Shown here: positions 24,426 through 33,602 of the stretch, piece after piece
Numbering within the stretch: position 1 is the stretch's first letter
How the letters are laid out: each line of letters begins with the position of its first letter
Origin: an uncultured Clostridia bacterium
GTDB taxonomy: Bacteria > Bacillota > Clostridia > Christensenellales > Borkfalkiaceae
Direction of reading: 5' to 3'
Assembly: GCA_934796775.1 (NCBI GenBank)
Contig: CAKVPH010000011.1
Span: forward strand, 1 to 55,336
Length of the DNA: 55,336 nucleotides
Translations under genes and position numbers: made by a program
Notes under the pieces: generated by a model
Databases searched by the model: none
Seen by the model: only the letters and a program-made list of their open reading frames with translations
What the model was told of the DNA's origin: nothing

Positions 24426-24935
24426 TTAAATGTTTTCGGTATCAAATCTTTTTTTATCAAAAATTGCGCGTTCTTTGTATACAAGGATAGGAACGAGCGT
24501 CATTTGTTGCAGTTTATCATAAACGTTTTTGCTTATTTGTTCCTGACTTTCGCATAAATTCCCCGAGTCGTCGGTGTATTCGAATTTTAAGTTGTAAATT
24601 ATGTAAGTAGAAACGCATCCGTTATTATTTTCGGTTACTTCCGTTGCCGAAAGATCTATTATTTTACCGTTTTCAGAGTGTCCGTTTTTAGCAACTTCCA
24701 ACGATTTTTTACCGTCGATAATCATTTTGATTCCGTTGCCTATAAAGCCTATTGCTGCCACGATCATAATTCCGCCTATTAAACACATAAATATGCTTCC
24801 GAAATTGTCGTCTGGATCTTGTGAACTGATACCTGAAGATATAACTTTTATGGCAATTATTATTGCAACCACTGCTATAGCTATTCTAACAATTCCGCCG
24901 GTCATCGTTCCGCGGTTAAATTTTTTTCTTTCCAT
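24426..24935 (-). CDS. Small membrane protein with two N-terminal helices and a soluble beta-rich domain
   Basis: A 169-residue protein of unknown function. Two hydrophobic segments are visible (IVRIAIAVVAIIIAIKVI and IFMCLIGGIMIVAAIGFIG). They are followed by a soluble part of about 95 residues with alternating beta pattern (NGKIIDLSATEV, YIIYNLKFEYTDDSGNLCES, LVPILVYKERAIFD), reminiscent of DUF3592-like membrane proteins. The start is supported by AGAGGTGAT upstream. The promoter carries a perfect palindrome over the -10, so expression is likely regulated. The neighbouring minus-strand gene is also a small two-helix membrane protein but in a separate transcription unit. Confidence 0.65.
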   Translation of the reverse strand: MERKKFNRGTMTGGIVRIAIAVVAIIIAIKVISSGISSQDPDDNFGSIFMCLIGGIMIVAAIGFIGNGIKMIIDGKKSLEVAKNGHSENGKIIDLSATEVTENNNGCVSTYIIYNLKFEYTDDSGNLCESQEQISKNVYDKLQQMTLVPILVYKERAIFDKKRFDTENI

Positions 24936-25024
24936 TAAATCACCTCTTTTTCTTTTGTTTAAGCAAAAAACATATTGCGAATGTACTACAAAAATTTATT
25001 GTTGTAAGCCGTGTAATGTTTGTA

Positions 25025-25058
25025 ATGTTATTATAACATAAAAACATGTATTATTCAA
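25025..25058 (-). promoter_or_regulatory. Promoter with palindromic operator, minus strand
   Basis: The -35 TTGAAT (25053-25058) and -10 TATAAT (25030-25035, both read on the minus strand) are 17 bp apart. The perfect palindrome ATGTTAT-T-ATAACAT (25025-25039) covers the -10. On the downstream side TGTAATGTT is repeated with a 10-bp period. This suggests repressor control of the gene ending at 24426. Confidence 0.6.
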
Positions 25059-25087
25059 TAAACAGGTAAAATTTTCTGATAAAAATC

Positions 25088-25672
25088 TTAAACTACTTTT
25101 ATTTTTATCAAAGCTAACTGCGCCGTGTTCAACTTTTGTATTTTTATGGCGTTTCTATTTAAAATAAAATAATCTATCGCTTCCCATATGGTAAAAGAGC
25201 CTGCAATCGAGAGTATTTCATTAAATATATCGCTTGTTGCGGGCAGGTAGGCAATCAAAAAGTATGCCGAAAGCAAAACCGTTCCTAAAATAAACAATAT
25301 GGTAGAAATAATTTTATTGTTTTTTAAATCGTCCTCTTTGTCCGATAGTTCTTTCCAGTAATGCTCTTTTATTTTGTTTTCAATAGCGTCAGCGTCAATT
25401 TTCTCGGTGGAGTGCAGCGTAACTTGTAAAGGGTAGTCCACGGGGATATAATACGCCTGCTTTTCGATGTAATTTATAAAATCTTCCGATAATTCCGGAT
25501 CGTTCGGATTTGAATACGGATCGAAATAATCGTTTCCGTCCATAAAAACGTCAATATTAGCAAAACCATCTGAATTAACGTATTTTTCTTCGGCAAACTC
25601 TCTTAAAGTTTTGTGTTTTGAATTTAAAATCTTAATATCGTCAATAAGCGACTTCCTTGTATTTTTTACCAT
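25088..25672 (-). CDS. Hypothetical two-helix membrane protein
   Basis: A 194-residue protein I do not recognise. The first 125 residues are soluble, charged and partly helical, with an acidic DGNDYFDPYSNPNDPELSED stretch and a beta segment (YYIPVDYPLQVTLHS). Two hydrophobic helices follow (IISTILFILGTVLLSAYFLI and DIFNEILSIAGSFTIWEAIDY), then a short basic tail. A soluble N-domain with a C-terminal membrane hairpin suggests attachment to the inner face of the membrane. A good promoter lies upstream at 25728-25756. The ribosome site is weak (AAGG). Confidence 0.6.
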   Translation of the reverse strand: MVKNTRKSLIDDIKILNSKHKTLREFAEEKYVNSDGFANIDVFMDGNDYFDPYSNPNDPELSEDFINYIEKQAYYIPVDYPLQVTLHSTEKIDADAIENKIKEHYWKELSDKEDDLKNNKIISTILFILGTVLLSAYFLIAYLPATSDIFNEILSIAGSFTIWEAIDYFILNRNAIKIQKLNTAQLALIKIKVV

Positions 25673-25727
25673 TTTTTATAAAACCTTTTTTCTGAATTAA
25701 ATGTTAAAAACTTGCGCTTGCGTTTTA

Positions 25728-25756
25728 ATTATAACAGCATATGCTCATTTTTTCAA
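25728..25756 (-). promoter_or_regulatory. Promoter of the hypothetical two-helix membrane protein
   Basis: Read on the minus strand, the -35 TTGAAA (25751-25756) and consensus -10 TATAAT (25728-25733) are 17 bp apart, giving a leader of about 50 nt. Confidence 0.6.
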
Positions 25757-25838
25757 TTATTTTTTCCTAAATTTTTAAAAAGACAAAACAATATGTTGAC
25801 TTAAAAACTGTTAAATGCTATTTAAAAATTGTTTTTAA

Positions 25839-26642
25839 TTAAGTGTTGTCTATAACTTTTATTTTGAATTCGCGGGGCGTAAGTCCCGTGTTCTTTTTAA
25901 AGTAGTTCGAAAAAGAGGAGGCGTCGTAAAAATTCAGACTTTCGGCTACAACGCGCACGGGGGTGTCCGAAAGCAGCATGGTTTTCGCACGTTCTATTTT
26001 TTTGTTCATAATATATTGCTTTACCGATATTCCGAAGGTCACTTTAAAAATATTTGAAAAATACACGTCGTCTAAATACATAAGATCGGCAAGCGTTTTA
26101 AGGGGAATAGGACCGGTAAGATTTTCGTCTATATACGATAAAACGGGGATAAATCTTTGCATATCGAACTCTTTAGCCGAAAGAACGGTATTGTCGTCCA
26201 GCAGTTGCGAAATCAAAAATTTAAGCGCGCTGTCAAGTGCAAAAGTGCTTTTTAAAGTGCCGTTTTTGCAATTTATAGATATAAAAGTAAACAAATAATC
26301 CGCTACGCTTTTATCCATTTTAGTGCGGTCTTTTATCTGCAATATTTTTAGTATACGCGCGGAAATTTCGTCGGGAATAAAGTGAATAAAATAATGCCCT
26401 AAAGAGTTACACGTTCCGCCCAAGACCGAAAAGGAGGGTATAAAATACATATAGCCTTCTTCAAGTTCAATGGTTTTGTTAGTCAAAAAAAGTTTGCCCG
26501 AGCCTGAACGGACATAATAAATTCTTGCAAACGAAAACGCTTCCACCATGTTTTTCCATTCTTTCCCCACGTCAAGGTAAGCCGCCGTTTCAATAGGTAT
26601 ATTCAGGTTTTTTAATAGCAAAGATTCATCTCTGTCAGCCAT
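25839..26642 (-). CDS. AraC-family transcriptional regulator
   Basis: This 267-residue regulator probably activates the divergent polysaccharide locus in response to a sugar. Residues 1-150 form a cupin-like sensing domain (FARIYYVRSGSGKLFLTN, LEEGYMYFIPSF). The C-terminal hundred residues hold two helix-turn-helix motifs: PLKTLADLMYLDDVYFSNIF and VVAESLNFYDASSFSNYFKK, the second followed by GLTPREFK. The start is placed at 26642: AAAGGAG lies 11 nt upstream, while the upstream in-frame ATG at 26684 lies inside the promoter (-10 TACAAT at 26676-26681) and cannot be translated. AraC-type regulators of this kind usually recognise sites between divergent genes. Confidence 0.88.
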   Translation of the reverse strand: MADRDESLLLKNLNIPIETAAYLDVGKEWKNMVEAFSFARIYYVRSGSGKLFLTNKTIELEEGYMYFIPSFSVLGGTCNSLGHYFIHFIPDEISARILKILQIKDRTKMDKSVADYLFTFISINCKNGTLKSTFALDSALKFLISQLLDDNTVLSAKEFDMQRFIPVLSYIDENLTGPIPLKTLADLMYLDDVYFSNIFKVTFGISVKQYIMNKKIERAKTMLLSDTPVRVVAESLNFYDASSFSNYFKKNTGLTPREFKIKVIDNT

Positions 26643-26675
26643 ATTCTCGTTTGCTCCTTTTTGTATTCCTGATAT

Positions 26676-26704
26676 ATTGTACATTTTTTATTACCGCTTG
26701 TCAA
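26676..26704 (-). promoter_or_regulatory. Promoter of the AraC-family regulator
   Basis: Read on the minus strand, a perfect -35 TTGACA (26699-26704) and -10 TACAAT (26676-26681) are 17 bp apart. This settles the downstream start of the regulator gene. Confidence 0.75.
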
Positions 26705-27056
26705 CGGTAAAACAAAAATCCGTAGCTGCCAGATACATTTTATTTTTACAATTAATTTTTCTTTTGCGGCAGATAATACAAGTGTGTTTTGCGTTTGTTT
26801 TGCCCGTTTTTTCAAGTGATTACAAGAGTTTTTCTACATTTTTAATTATTCGCGTTTTGCATTTTATTATTTATTATCATATAATAAGGTTATTTTCGGC
26901 GTAAAATTTTTGTTTAATATCAATGTTTTTATTTGGTTATAAATGTGTGATTTTTACAATTTAAAGTAAAGTTAATCTATTCCACCCCAACTATTGCTGT
27001 GATATAATAAAACCAAGAATGTGTTTTTATCGTGACCAACCGAAAGGAGGAAAAAC
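26705..27056 (+). promoter_or_regulatory. Divergent regulatory region and promoter of the second polysaccharide locus
   Basis: This 352-bp gene-free interval separates the AraC-type regulator from the SGNH lipoprotein gene. It is AT-rich. An extended -10, TG-A-TATAAT (-10 at 27003-27008), lies 49 bp before the start codon, with a poor -35 (TTCCAC, 26980-26985), as expected for an activator-dependent promoter. GAAAGGAGG gives a strong ribosome site at 27041-27049. I could not pick out convincing AraC half-sites by eye. Confidence 0.55.
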
Positions 27057-28310
27057 ATGAAATTAAAAAAATACTTTACTAAAATATTTGCTGCCGCGCT
27101 TGCCGTATCGGTTATGGCTTGCGGAAGCGGATGCACCGGCGACACCGTCAGTTCTTCCGATGACGGAAAAAATGATTTTGATGCTACAAAGTTACCTTTT
27201 TACGAAAAGGACGTTGAAAATCTTTCCTACGATTATTCAAACAAGCAGCGCATAATCCCCATATGGCAAAGCAACGTTATCTATAACGAACAGCTTATGG
27301 TAGTCGAAAAAGACGGAGTTATTCAGGGCAAATTGCTTTATAAACCTTCGCGCGTTATCGCTGTTAAAGACGCGACTTTAAAAACCGAATATCAGGAAGG
27401 CAAGGACTACGTTATAAACGGAGACGTTATAACTCTGCCGGAAGGAAGTGCCATTCCCGTTTTTAAAGACGAGTGGTCTGAAGGTAAAAACGTTCCCGCC
27501 GCTTATCCCGAAGGCGACGCTGCGACCGGCTATCAGATGATAGGCTCGGTAATTTATACCGAATCAAGACTTATCTGGGGCAATTATATTCACGTAACTT
27601 ATGCGTACGATCCCGCCGAGTTTGACAGAACGACCGTTAAATCGTTTGGCGACGAGTTATACGGACTTAGCCAAAAAATAAAGGCGAAAGAAAATATCAG
27701 GATGACCGTATTCGGCGACAGTATTTCGGAAGGCTGTTCCGCGTCAAAAACCTGGAACCACGATCCGCAGTGTCCGCCGTACGCAACGCTCGTAAAAGAG
27801 GGGATAGAAGAGTTCGGCAATATCAGTGTGGAATTTACTAATTTGTCAGTAGGCGGCAAGGATTCAAGCTGGGCGGCTGAAGACGTTCAGATTTCCGCTC
27901 TTTCTGCAAGTACGCCGGATCTTTTAGTTCTCGCTTTCGGTACGAACGATACTTATTCATCGGTAGAAAGCGGAAAATATCGCAAAAATCTCATAAAGGT
28001 AATTTCTGCGGCTAAGGCAGTTAACAGCGAGTGTCAGATTATAGTTATCGCGCCGTTCCCGTCCAACGCAAAAACAAAGACGGACGAAGCGCACGAAAAT
28101 ATGGTAAGCGAACTTAAAAAGTTAGTAACCGAAGACGCGAAAAACGAAAAATGGACGGATATTTGCCTTGTGGATATGTATCACGCCGTAAAGCCTATGC
28201 TTGCAAAAAAGAACTATTACGAAATTGCGGCGAACAACATAAATCACCCCAACGATTTTATACATCGTTATTACGCAATGAACGTACTCAGCGCAATATT
28301 CGATTTCTGA
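27057..28310 (+). CDS. SGNH/GDSL-type esterase lipoprotein
   Basis: A 417-residue extracellular lipoprotein with signal peptide and a Cys-rich lipobox region (MACGSGCTGD; the acylated Cys is uncertain). A beta-rich N-terminal domain (about 45-205) is followed by the SGNH domain: TVFGDSISEG (catalytic Ser about 222), NLSVGGKDSS (Gly block), FGTNDTYS (about 295) and NINHPNDF (catalytic His about 397). It has the same two-domain plan as the intracellular SGNH protein at 18245. It probably removes acetyl or similar groups from the target polysaccharide before transport, as the first gene of the second locus. Confidence 0.82.
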   Translation: MKLKKYFTKIFAAALAVSVMACGSGCTGDTVSSSDDGKNDFDATKLPFYEKDVENLSYDYSNKQRIIPIWQSNVIYNEQLMVVEKDGVIQGKLLYKPSRVIAVKDATLKTEYQEGKDYVINGDVITLPEGSAIPVFKDEWSEGKNVPAAYPEGDAATGYQMIGSVIYTESRLIWGNYIHVTYAYDPAEFDRTTVKSFGDELYGLSQKIKAKENIRMTVFGDSISEGCSASKTWNHDPQCPPYATLVKEGIEEFGNISVEFTNLSVGGKDSSWAAEDVQISALSASTPDLLVLAFGTNDTYSSVESGKYRKNLIKVISAAKAVNSECQIIVIAPFPSNAKTKTDEAHENMVSELKKLVTEDAKNEKWTDICLVDMYHAVKPMLAKKNYYEIAANNINHPNDFIHRYYAMNVLSAIFDF

Positions 28311-28398
28311 TTATACAATGAAATAAAACAGGCTGATTTAAAAGCGTAAAAAACGTTAAAAAAATCGGCAAAATATATTTTGAATCAAGGAGAAAAAA

Positions 28399-29781
28399 AT
28401 GAAAAAAGTTTTATCAATTATTTTCGCTGTGCTGCTTAGCATTTCGGTGTTTACTGCTTGTAAACCTAACATCAACAGCTCAACGCCTGACGATTTCGAT
28501 GTAAATCTCGATATCGATAAAAATACAAAAGCTACCATCTCGGTTATGGTTCCTTCTGGCGACGGCGGACTCGAAGAAGGGTATATTACCGCTCTTGCGG
28601 AAGGATTTAAATCAATTTTCCCGAACATAACGGTAAAACTCTACATCTGTGATATATCCGACCAGAATTATGCTTCTTCCGTAAACTCGGCAATTGCTTC
28701 AGGAGACACGCCCGATTTGTTTTACGCCAACACAGGATTTTACTACTATCTCGTTTCAAAAAACTGCATAGTAAATCTCGAACCGTATTATAGCGCGGCT
28801 AAAGAAAAAGGAACGTTAAATCTCGACGCTGATTATTATTCGGCATTTTTCGATATGAGCTCATACGACGGAAAACGCTATATAGTTCCGCGTTCTATGG
28901 ATTCTGTTGTAACGTATTACAATAAAGACATTCTCACCGCTGCCGGAATCGACGTTGAAAACGACGAAAGACTGAACAATAACTTTACCTGGGCTCAGTT
29001 TGAATCTCTTTTAAACGACGTCAACGAATATATCATGAGCGACAAAGCTAAAACGGACGGCAACGATAAATGCTACGCTTTAGATCCTTGCTTTGAATGG
29101 GAAGCGGTTTATAATGCTATAATGCAGTCTTACGGCGCGAACATTTTGGACGAAAATGGCAACGTAGCCGTAGATTCCGCCGAAATGAGAAGTATGGCCA
29201 CTATGATTAACACTCTTTCCAAAAAGGGAAGAACCGTTAAACCTTACACTTCTAACTACAATTTCAAATCTGGCAAATGCGCATTCTTCTTCTCTTCTTA
29301 CGGTCCCGCAAAGATGAACGAAGAAGTAGCCGTAAAAGGTAAATTCGACGCGCTTCCTTTCCCGCTTATCGGTGATAACGGCAAAATCGGTTGCGGTTTT
29401 GCAGGTTGGGGAATAAGTTCAAAATCTAACTCAACTCAGCGCGATATCGCATGGCAGTTCCTTAACTATATGATTTCCAAAGAAGGACAGATGACTCTTA
29501 TAAACAAAGGTCTTGCAACTCCTTCCATTCGTATAGACCTTGCCGAAGAAAAGAAATGGAGCAAGGGCTTTGAAAGCCTTAATCTCGATGCATGGCTTGT
29601 TTCGGAAGACAAAAAGGTAGCAACCAACTACTTTACAAGAGTAGCTCCCGAATACATGTTTGAAATGCAGACTGCCGTTCAGCAATTCATGTGGGATATA
29701 AGTGACGATAAGAAGAACAATTCGATAGATTTTTTTATTAACAGTTTTAAAACCAGTCTTCAGAATGCTATCGGAAAATGA
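28399..29781 (+). CDS. Sugar ABC transporter substrate-binding lipoprotein (family 1)
   Basis: A 460-residue extracellular binding protein with lipobox VFTAC (Cys about 21). Family 1 features include TISVMVPSGDGGLEEGYI, ALAEGFKSIFPNITVKLY, SSVNSAIASGDTPDLFYA, VVTYYNKDILTAAGI, and GWGISSKSNSTQRDIAWQFL near the C-terminus. The two permease genes follow directly, the first overlapping by 4 nt (ATGA), so the three genes form a compact importer. The ribosome site AAGGAG is well placed. The sequence is clearly different from the binding protein at 4280, so the two importers likely have different ligands. Confidence 0.9.
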   Translation: MKKVLSIIFAVLLSISVFTACKPNINSSTPDDFDVNLDIDKNTKATISVMVPSGDGGLEEGYITALAEGFKSIFPNITVKLYICDISDQNYASSVNSAIASGDTPDLFYANTGFYYYLVSKNCIVNLEPYYSAAKEKGTLNLDADYYSAFFDMSSYDGKRYIVPRSMDSVVTYYNKDILTAAGIDVENDERLNNNFTWAQFESLLNDVNEYIMSDKAKTDGNDKCYALDPCFEWEAVYNAIMQSYGANILDENGNVAVDSAEMRSMATMINTLSKKGRTVKPYTSNYNFKSGKCAFFFSSYGPAKMNEEVAVKGKFDALPFPLIGDNGKIGCGFAGWGISSKSNSTQRDIAWQFLNYMISKEGQMTLINKGLATPSIRIDLAEEKKWSKGFESLNLDAWLVSEDKKVATNYFTRVAPEYMFEMQTAVQQFMWDISDDKKNNSIDFFINSFKTSLQNAIGK

Positions 29782-30695
29782 GAACGAAAAGTGTTTGGCA
29801 AAAAAGAGTTAAGGAAAGTTTAACCGGCTGGCTCTTTCTTTTGCCTATGACGTTCGGTATCTGCGTTTTTACGCTTGTGCCGATAATTCAGTCGCTGTGG
29901 TATTCTTTTTACGATTACGACGTCGTTTCTAAATTTGATCCGGTAGGGTTCGGTAACTACGTAAAAGCGTTCAAAGATCCGCTTATGGGCAAAATAGTGG
30001 GAAACACGCTGATTTTCGCAGTGATAAATATTCCCACTTGCCTTATAGGCTCTTATCTTCTCGCACTGCTTTTAAATGTAAACAAAAAGGGAATAAAGGC
30101 GTTCAGGGTAATTTATTATCTGCCCTGTGTAATGCCGGCGATAGTAGGCGGTATAGTGTGGAGTTATATAATGAGGTACGACTCCACGGGCGAAACACCG
30201 GGATTGTTCAATACGATTCTTACTTCTCTCGGCGGGGAGCAGCTGAAATTCTTCTATGCGGAAGACTCAACCGCAATTTTGTCCATAGTATTCATGAACT
30301 TATGGAGTCTGGGCGGTGGCGTCGTAATGTGGCTCGCTCAGTTTAAAAATATACCAAAACAGCTTTACGAAGCGGCGGAAATTGACGGTGCGGGAAAGTT
30401 TATTTCTTTCGCAAAAATCACGCTTCCGCTTTCGACTCCCATGATTTTTTACAATCTCATGACGACGTTTATAGTAACGCTGCAATTCAACGGAACGCTC
30501 ACGTTCGCGCCGAGAGCGGGCGCCGGTTATAACGACTCGGTTTATATGTACGGGCTTAAAATATACACCGAAGCGTTCCGCAAATACAATATGGGATATG
30601 CGTGCGCCTTAGCCTGGCTGCTCGTTATAGCTGTAGGTATATGCACGATATTCATATTCAAAAAAGACAAGTGGGTGCAATATTCAAATGACTAA
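29778..30695 (+). CDS. Sugar ABC transporter permease, MalF/UgpA type
   Basis: A 305-residue membrane subunit with about six helices (TGWLFLLPMTFGICVFTLVP, VIYYLPCVMPAIVGGIVWSY, LAWLLVIAVGICTIFIF). The EAA loop is QLYEAAEIDGAGKFISFAKI. It overlaps the binding-protein stop by 4 nt and the next permease start by 8 nt, so all three are translationally coupled. No ATPase gene is present nearby. Confidence 0.9.
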   Translation: MRTKSVWQKRVKESLTGWLFLLPMTFGICVFTLVPIIQSLWYSFYDYDVVSKFDPVGFGNYVKAFKDPLMGKIVGNTLIFAVINIPTCLIGSYLLALLLNVNKKGIKAFRVIYYLPCVMPAIVGGIVWSYIMRYDSTGETPGLFNTILTSLGGEQLKFFYAEDSTAILSIVFMNLWSLGGGVVMWLAQFKNIPKQLYEAAEIDGAGKFISFAKITLPLSTPMIFYNLMTTFIVTLQFNGTLTFAPRAGAGYNDSVYMYGLKIYTEAFRKYNMGYACALAWLLVIAVGICTIFIFKKDKWVQYSND

Positions 30696-31539
30696 AAAGA
30701 AAAAATTAGCCGTTGCGGCGAACGTAGCCCTTTACGCCGTGCTTGTTATAATAGCCGTAATATTGCTTTTCCCGTATATTTTCATGATAAACCGCGGGCT
30801 TATGTCCAACGAGTTTATATTACAACCCGAAACGCGGTTTTTCCCTGACGGAATACATTTTGAAAACTACGTTTACGCTTTCAGAGACGGCGGATACGCA
30901 CAGCCGCTTTTAAACAGCATAATCGTATCGGGAGTGGTAACAATAACCGTACCTTTCTCGTCCTTTATAGCAGCGTACGCTTTTGCAAGAATGGATTTCA
31001 TAGGCAAACCTTTTATGTTCGCGTTTATGATGCTCACGGCGTTGCTTCCCGCAATAGTTACGCAAGTACCTATGTACGTTTTGTATAACGACTTCGGGCT
31101 GACTAACACTTTGTATCCGTTGTTCCTGCCGGGGATATTTTTCGGCGGCGCTATGAACGTGTTTTTGTCAAGACAATTCCTTATGGAAATTCCCAAAGCT
31201 TTGGAAGAGAGCGCAAAACTCGACGGTGCGAACGCATTTATCAGATGTTTCACTATATGTATGCCTTTGTGTATGCCGGTAATGATATATCTTGGCGTTA
31301 CGGCGTTTATCGGTGTATGGGGCGATTATTTAACGCCGTCAATGTACAACAATTCTGCGGAAGCTCCGCGCACTCTTGCCTACGCGCTGTATTTAATGAC
31401 GGGTTCGGAGACCAACTCCAAACACCCCGAATGGATATTTGCCGCGGCAACCGTTACTTCTCTCGTTCCCACGGTATTATACGCCGTATTCCAGAAATAT
31501 CTGGTAGAAGGCATAGCCGCTGTGGGGGTTAAAGGATAA
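30688..31539 (+). CDS. Sugar ABC transporter permease, MalG/UgpE type
   Basis: A 283-residue partner permease with about six helices (VALYAVLVIIAVILLFPYIF, FMFAFMMLTALLPAIVTQV) and the EAA loop ALEESAKLDGANAFIRCFTI. It ends VEGIAAVGVKG, typical for MalG-type subunits. The start overlaps the previous stop (ATGACTAA) and has no good ribosome site of its own, which supports coupling. Confidence 0.9.
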   Translation: MTKKKKLAVAANVALYAVLVIIAVILLFPYIFMINRGLMSNEFILQPETRFFPDGIHFENYVYAFRDGGYAQPLLNSIIVSGVVTITVPFSSFIAAYAFARMDFIGKPFMFAFMMLTALLPAIVTQVPMYVLYNDFGLTNTLYPLFLPGIFFGGAMNVFLSRQFLMEIPKALEESAKLDGANAFIRCFTICMPLCMPVMIYLGVTAFIGVWGDYLTPSMYNNSAEAPRTLAYALYLMTGSETNSKHPEWIFAAATVTSLVPTVLYAVFQKYLVEGIAAVGVKG

Positions 31540-31574
31540 AAATATCAGCGCATTTCGCGACAGGAGAACAGAAA

Positions 31575-33587
31575 ATGATGAAAAAAATATTTAAAAGGAT
31601 ATTTGCCGTTGCGCTCGCAACTTTGTCAACGTTAGCGTGTGCTTGCGGTTCTAATACTAATAAAATGACGGAATTACTGGGTTCAAATCAATTCACCTTG
31701 TCAAGTTTGTCCGCAACCGATAAATGCGGCAGGGTTATCACGCCCACGGGCGGGGATAAAACGGATTATAAACGCTACGTAGGCGTGTTCTATTTCCTGT
31801 GGCTCGGAACGCACGTTTCTTCCGCCGGGGTATACGATTCCACCAAACTTCTCGCAACCGAAAACGGAGCGAAAGCTATTCTTGATCCGAGTTATAAAAT
31901 AGGGCAGAAGATACCGGGAACGGTAAACGCCGAGGCAGGTTATCCTGACGGAATGGAAAGTCCCGCAAACTACGTTCACTGGACGAGCGAGCCGCTTTAC
32001 GGTTACTACAACACGGCGGACGAGTGGGTTATAACAAGGCACATGGAACTTTTAACCATGGCGGGCGTAGACTTTATTTATCTCGATACGACTAACGACA
32101 AGATTTACGAAAAGAACTATCACGAATCTTTCGTTTCCGATCCGTACGACGCTAAAAACGTTGCGCTTTCCAGACCTACTTTTACTTTACTCGACACCAT
32201 TTTGAAACTTTACAATCAGGGTTGGAACGTTCCTAAAGTTGTTTTTTATACGAACAGCAATTCGGGCGACAGAGTAAACGAAATTTACAACAATTTTTAT
32301 AAAGACGGAAAGTACGAAGATATCTGGTTTAAGCCTACGGGCAAACCGCTTATCGTCGGCACTACCGAAAACAACAAAGGTACCGACGCAAGTGGTACTA
32401 TGAGAACGGATATATCCGACGAAATGCAAAGCTATTTCGACGTACGCGAATCTCAGTGGCCTAATCAGACGTTCTCAGATGACGGATTCCCTTGGATGGA
32501 CTGGACTACCGGCGATAACTTCTATTTCAGTAAAAACAAAGCGGTAAACGTATCGGTCGCTCAGCACGGCGCAAACGAAACGTCTTATTCGAGCTACACC
32601 TACCGTAAATCAATTTACGGTAACGACGTTTCAAAATATCGTTCAGACGGACGCAGTTCAAAAGGTTGGAACGAAGCCGAGTTAAAGGTAGACGAAAACT
32701 GGGAAGCCGGTAAAAATATAGAAGATCAGTGGGAAACTGTGTTCAAATACGAATCGCAGGGTAAACAGGTAGAAATGGTCACCGTTACCGGCTGGAACGA
32801 ATGGCTTGCCTGGAAATACTGTCCGACGTCCGATTCTCACCCCATATTCGTAGATAACTTCTCCAACGAGTTTTCAAGAGATATGGAGATGGATAAAAAC
32901 ACCTATCAGGACAATTTCTATCTTCAGTTAGTAAGAAACGTAAGAAGATATAAAGGTTCAGCCGCTGCGTCAGATTATAACTGGCAAACGAAAACTATAA
33001 AATCGTTCGCAGATTTTTCCGGTGTAAAATCAAAATACTATGATTTTTCGGGCGACGCGATAGAAAGAGATTTTTACGGTTTCGATATAAGAAAAGAAGC
33101 AAAAACTCTCGGACTTTTAGGTTCCTGGTATACTGATAAATCTAATAGAAACGATATAGTATCCGTGACCGTCGTTCACGACGACAACAACGTTTATTTC
33201 AAGATAGAAACCAAAGACGATATCACCGCATACGCGGGCGGCGAAAACTGGATGAACGTACTTATAAAAACAAAGTCGTCGTCTGCAAGTTCAAGCTTTA
33301 ACGGATACGATTTTATACTCAATCGCAGCCCCGAAACGGGCAAGGCTTCCGTGGAAAAAAGCACGGGCGGCTGGAACTGGAACAAAGCGGGTACGGCGGA
33401 CATGAAAATCGAAGGCAATAAGATGATGATAACAGTTCCGCTTTCCATGCTGGGGCTAACAAAAAACGAATTCAGGTTCGAGTTCAAGGTTGCCGATAAC
33501 GTAACCGACTATACAGACATAATGGATTATTACGTAAGCGGTGACAGCGCGCCTATAGGCAGACTGAATTACACTTACGGATATTAA
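31575..33587 (+). CDS. Lipoprotein glycosyl hydrolase, GH71/GH99-like, with CBM9-like C-terminal domain
   Basis: A 670-residue lipoprotein (lipobox LACAC). The N-terminal catalytic-like part (about 55-455) contains VGVFYFLWLGTH, HMELLTMAGVDFIYLDTTN, VVFYTNSNSG, GKPLIVGTTENN and TVTGWNEWLAWKY. The FYFLW and GWNEW patterns are typical of the GH71/GH99-like and WbsX-like TIM barrels that cleave alpha- or beta-linked mannose/glucose-type glycans. The last 150 residues (SVTVVHDDNNVYFKIETKDD) resemble a CBM9-like carbohydrate-binding domain. Exact family and substrate are uncertain. It directly follows the permease genes with GGAG as ribosome site. Confidence 0.65.
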   Translation: MMKKIFKRIFAVALATLSTLACACGSNTNKMTELLGSNQFTLSSLSATDKCGRVITPTGGDKTDYKRYVGVFYFLWLGTHVSSAGVYDSTKLLATENGAKAILDPSYKIGQKIPGTVNAEAGYPDGMESPANYVHWTSEPLYGYYNTADEWVITRHMELLTMAGVDFIYLDTTNDKIYEKNYHESFVSDPYDAKNVALSRPTFTLLDTILKLYNQGWNVPKVVFYTNSNSGDRVNEIYNNFYKDGKYEDIWFKPTGKPLIVGTTENNKGTDASGTMRTDISDEMQSYFDVRESQWPNQTFSDDGFPWMDWTTGDNFYFSKNKAVNVSVAQHGANETSYSSYTYRKSIYGNDVSKYRSDGRSSKGWNEAELKVDENWEAGKNIEDQWETVFKYESQGKQVEMVTVTGWNEWLAWKYCPTSDSHPIFVDNFSNEFSRDMEMDKNTYQDNFYLQLVRNVRRYKGSAAASDYNWQTKTIKSFADFSGVKSKYYDFSGDAIERDFYGFDIRKEAKTLGLLGSWYTDKSNRNDIVSVTVVHDDNNVYFKIETKDDITAYAGGENWMNVLIKTKSSSASSSFNGYDFILNRSPETGKASVEKSTGGWNWNKAGTADMKIEGNKMMITVPLSMLGLTKNEFRFEFKVADNVTDYTDIMDYYVSGDSAPIGRLNYTYGY

Positions 33588-33602
33588 AAATGGAGGAAAA
33601 TT

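Noticed and set aside
26643..26684. Upstream ATG for the AraC-family regulator at 26684
   Set aside because: The consensus promoter's -10 lies at 26676-26681, so the transcript starts after this codon; AAAGGAG supports 26642.
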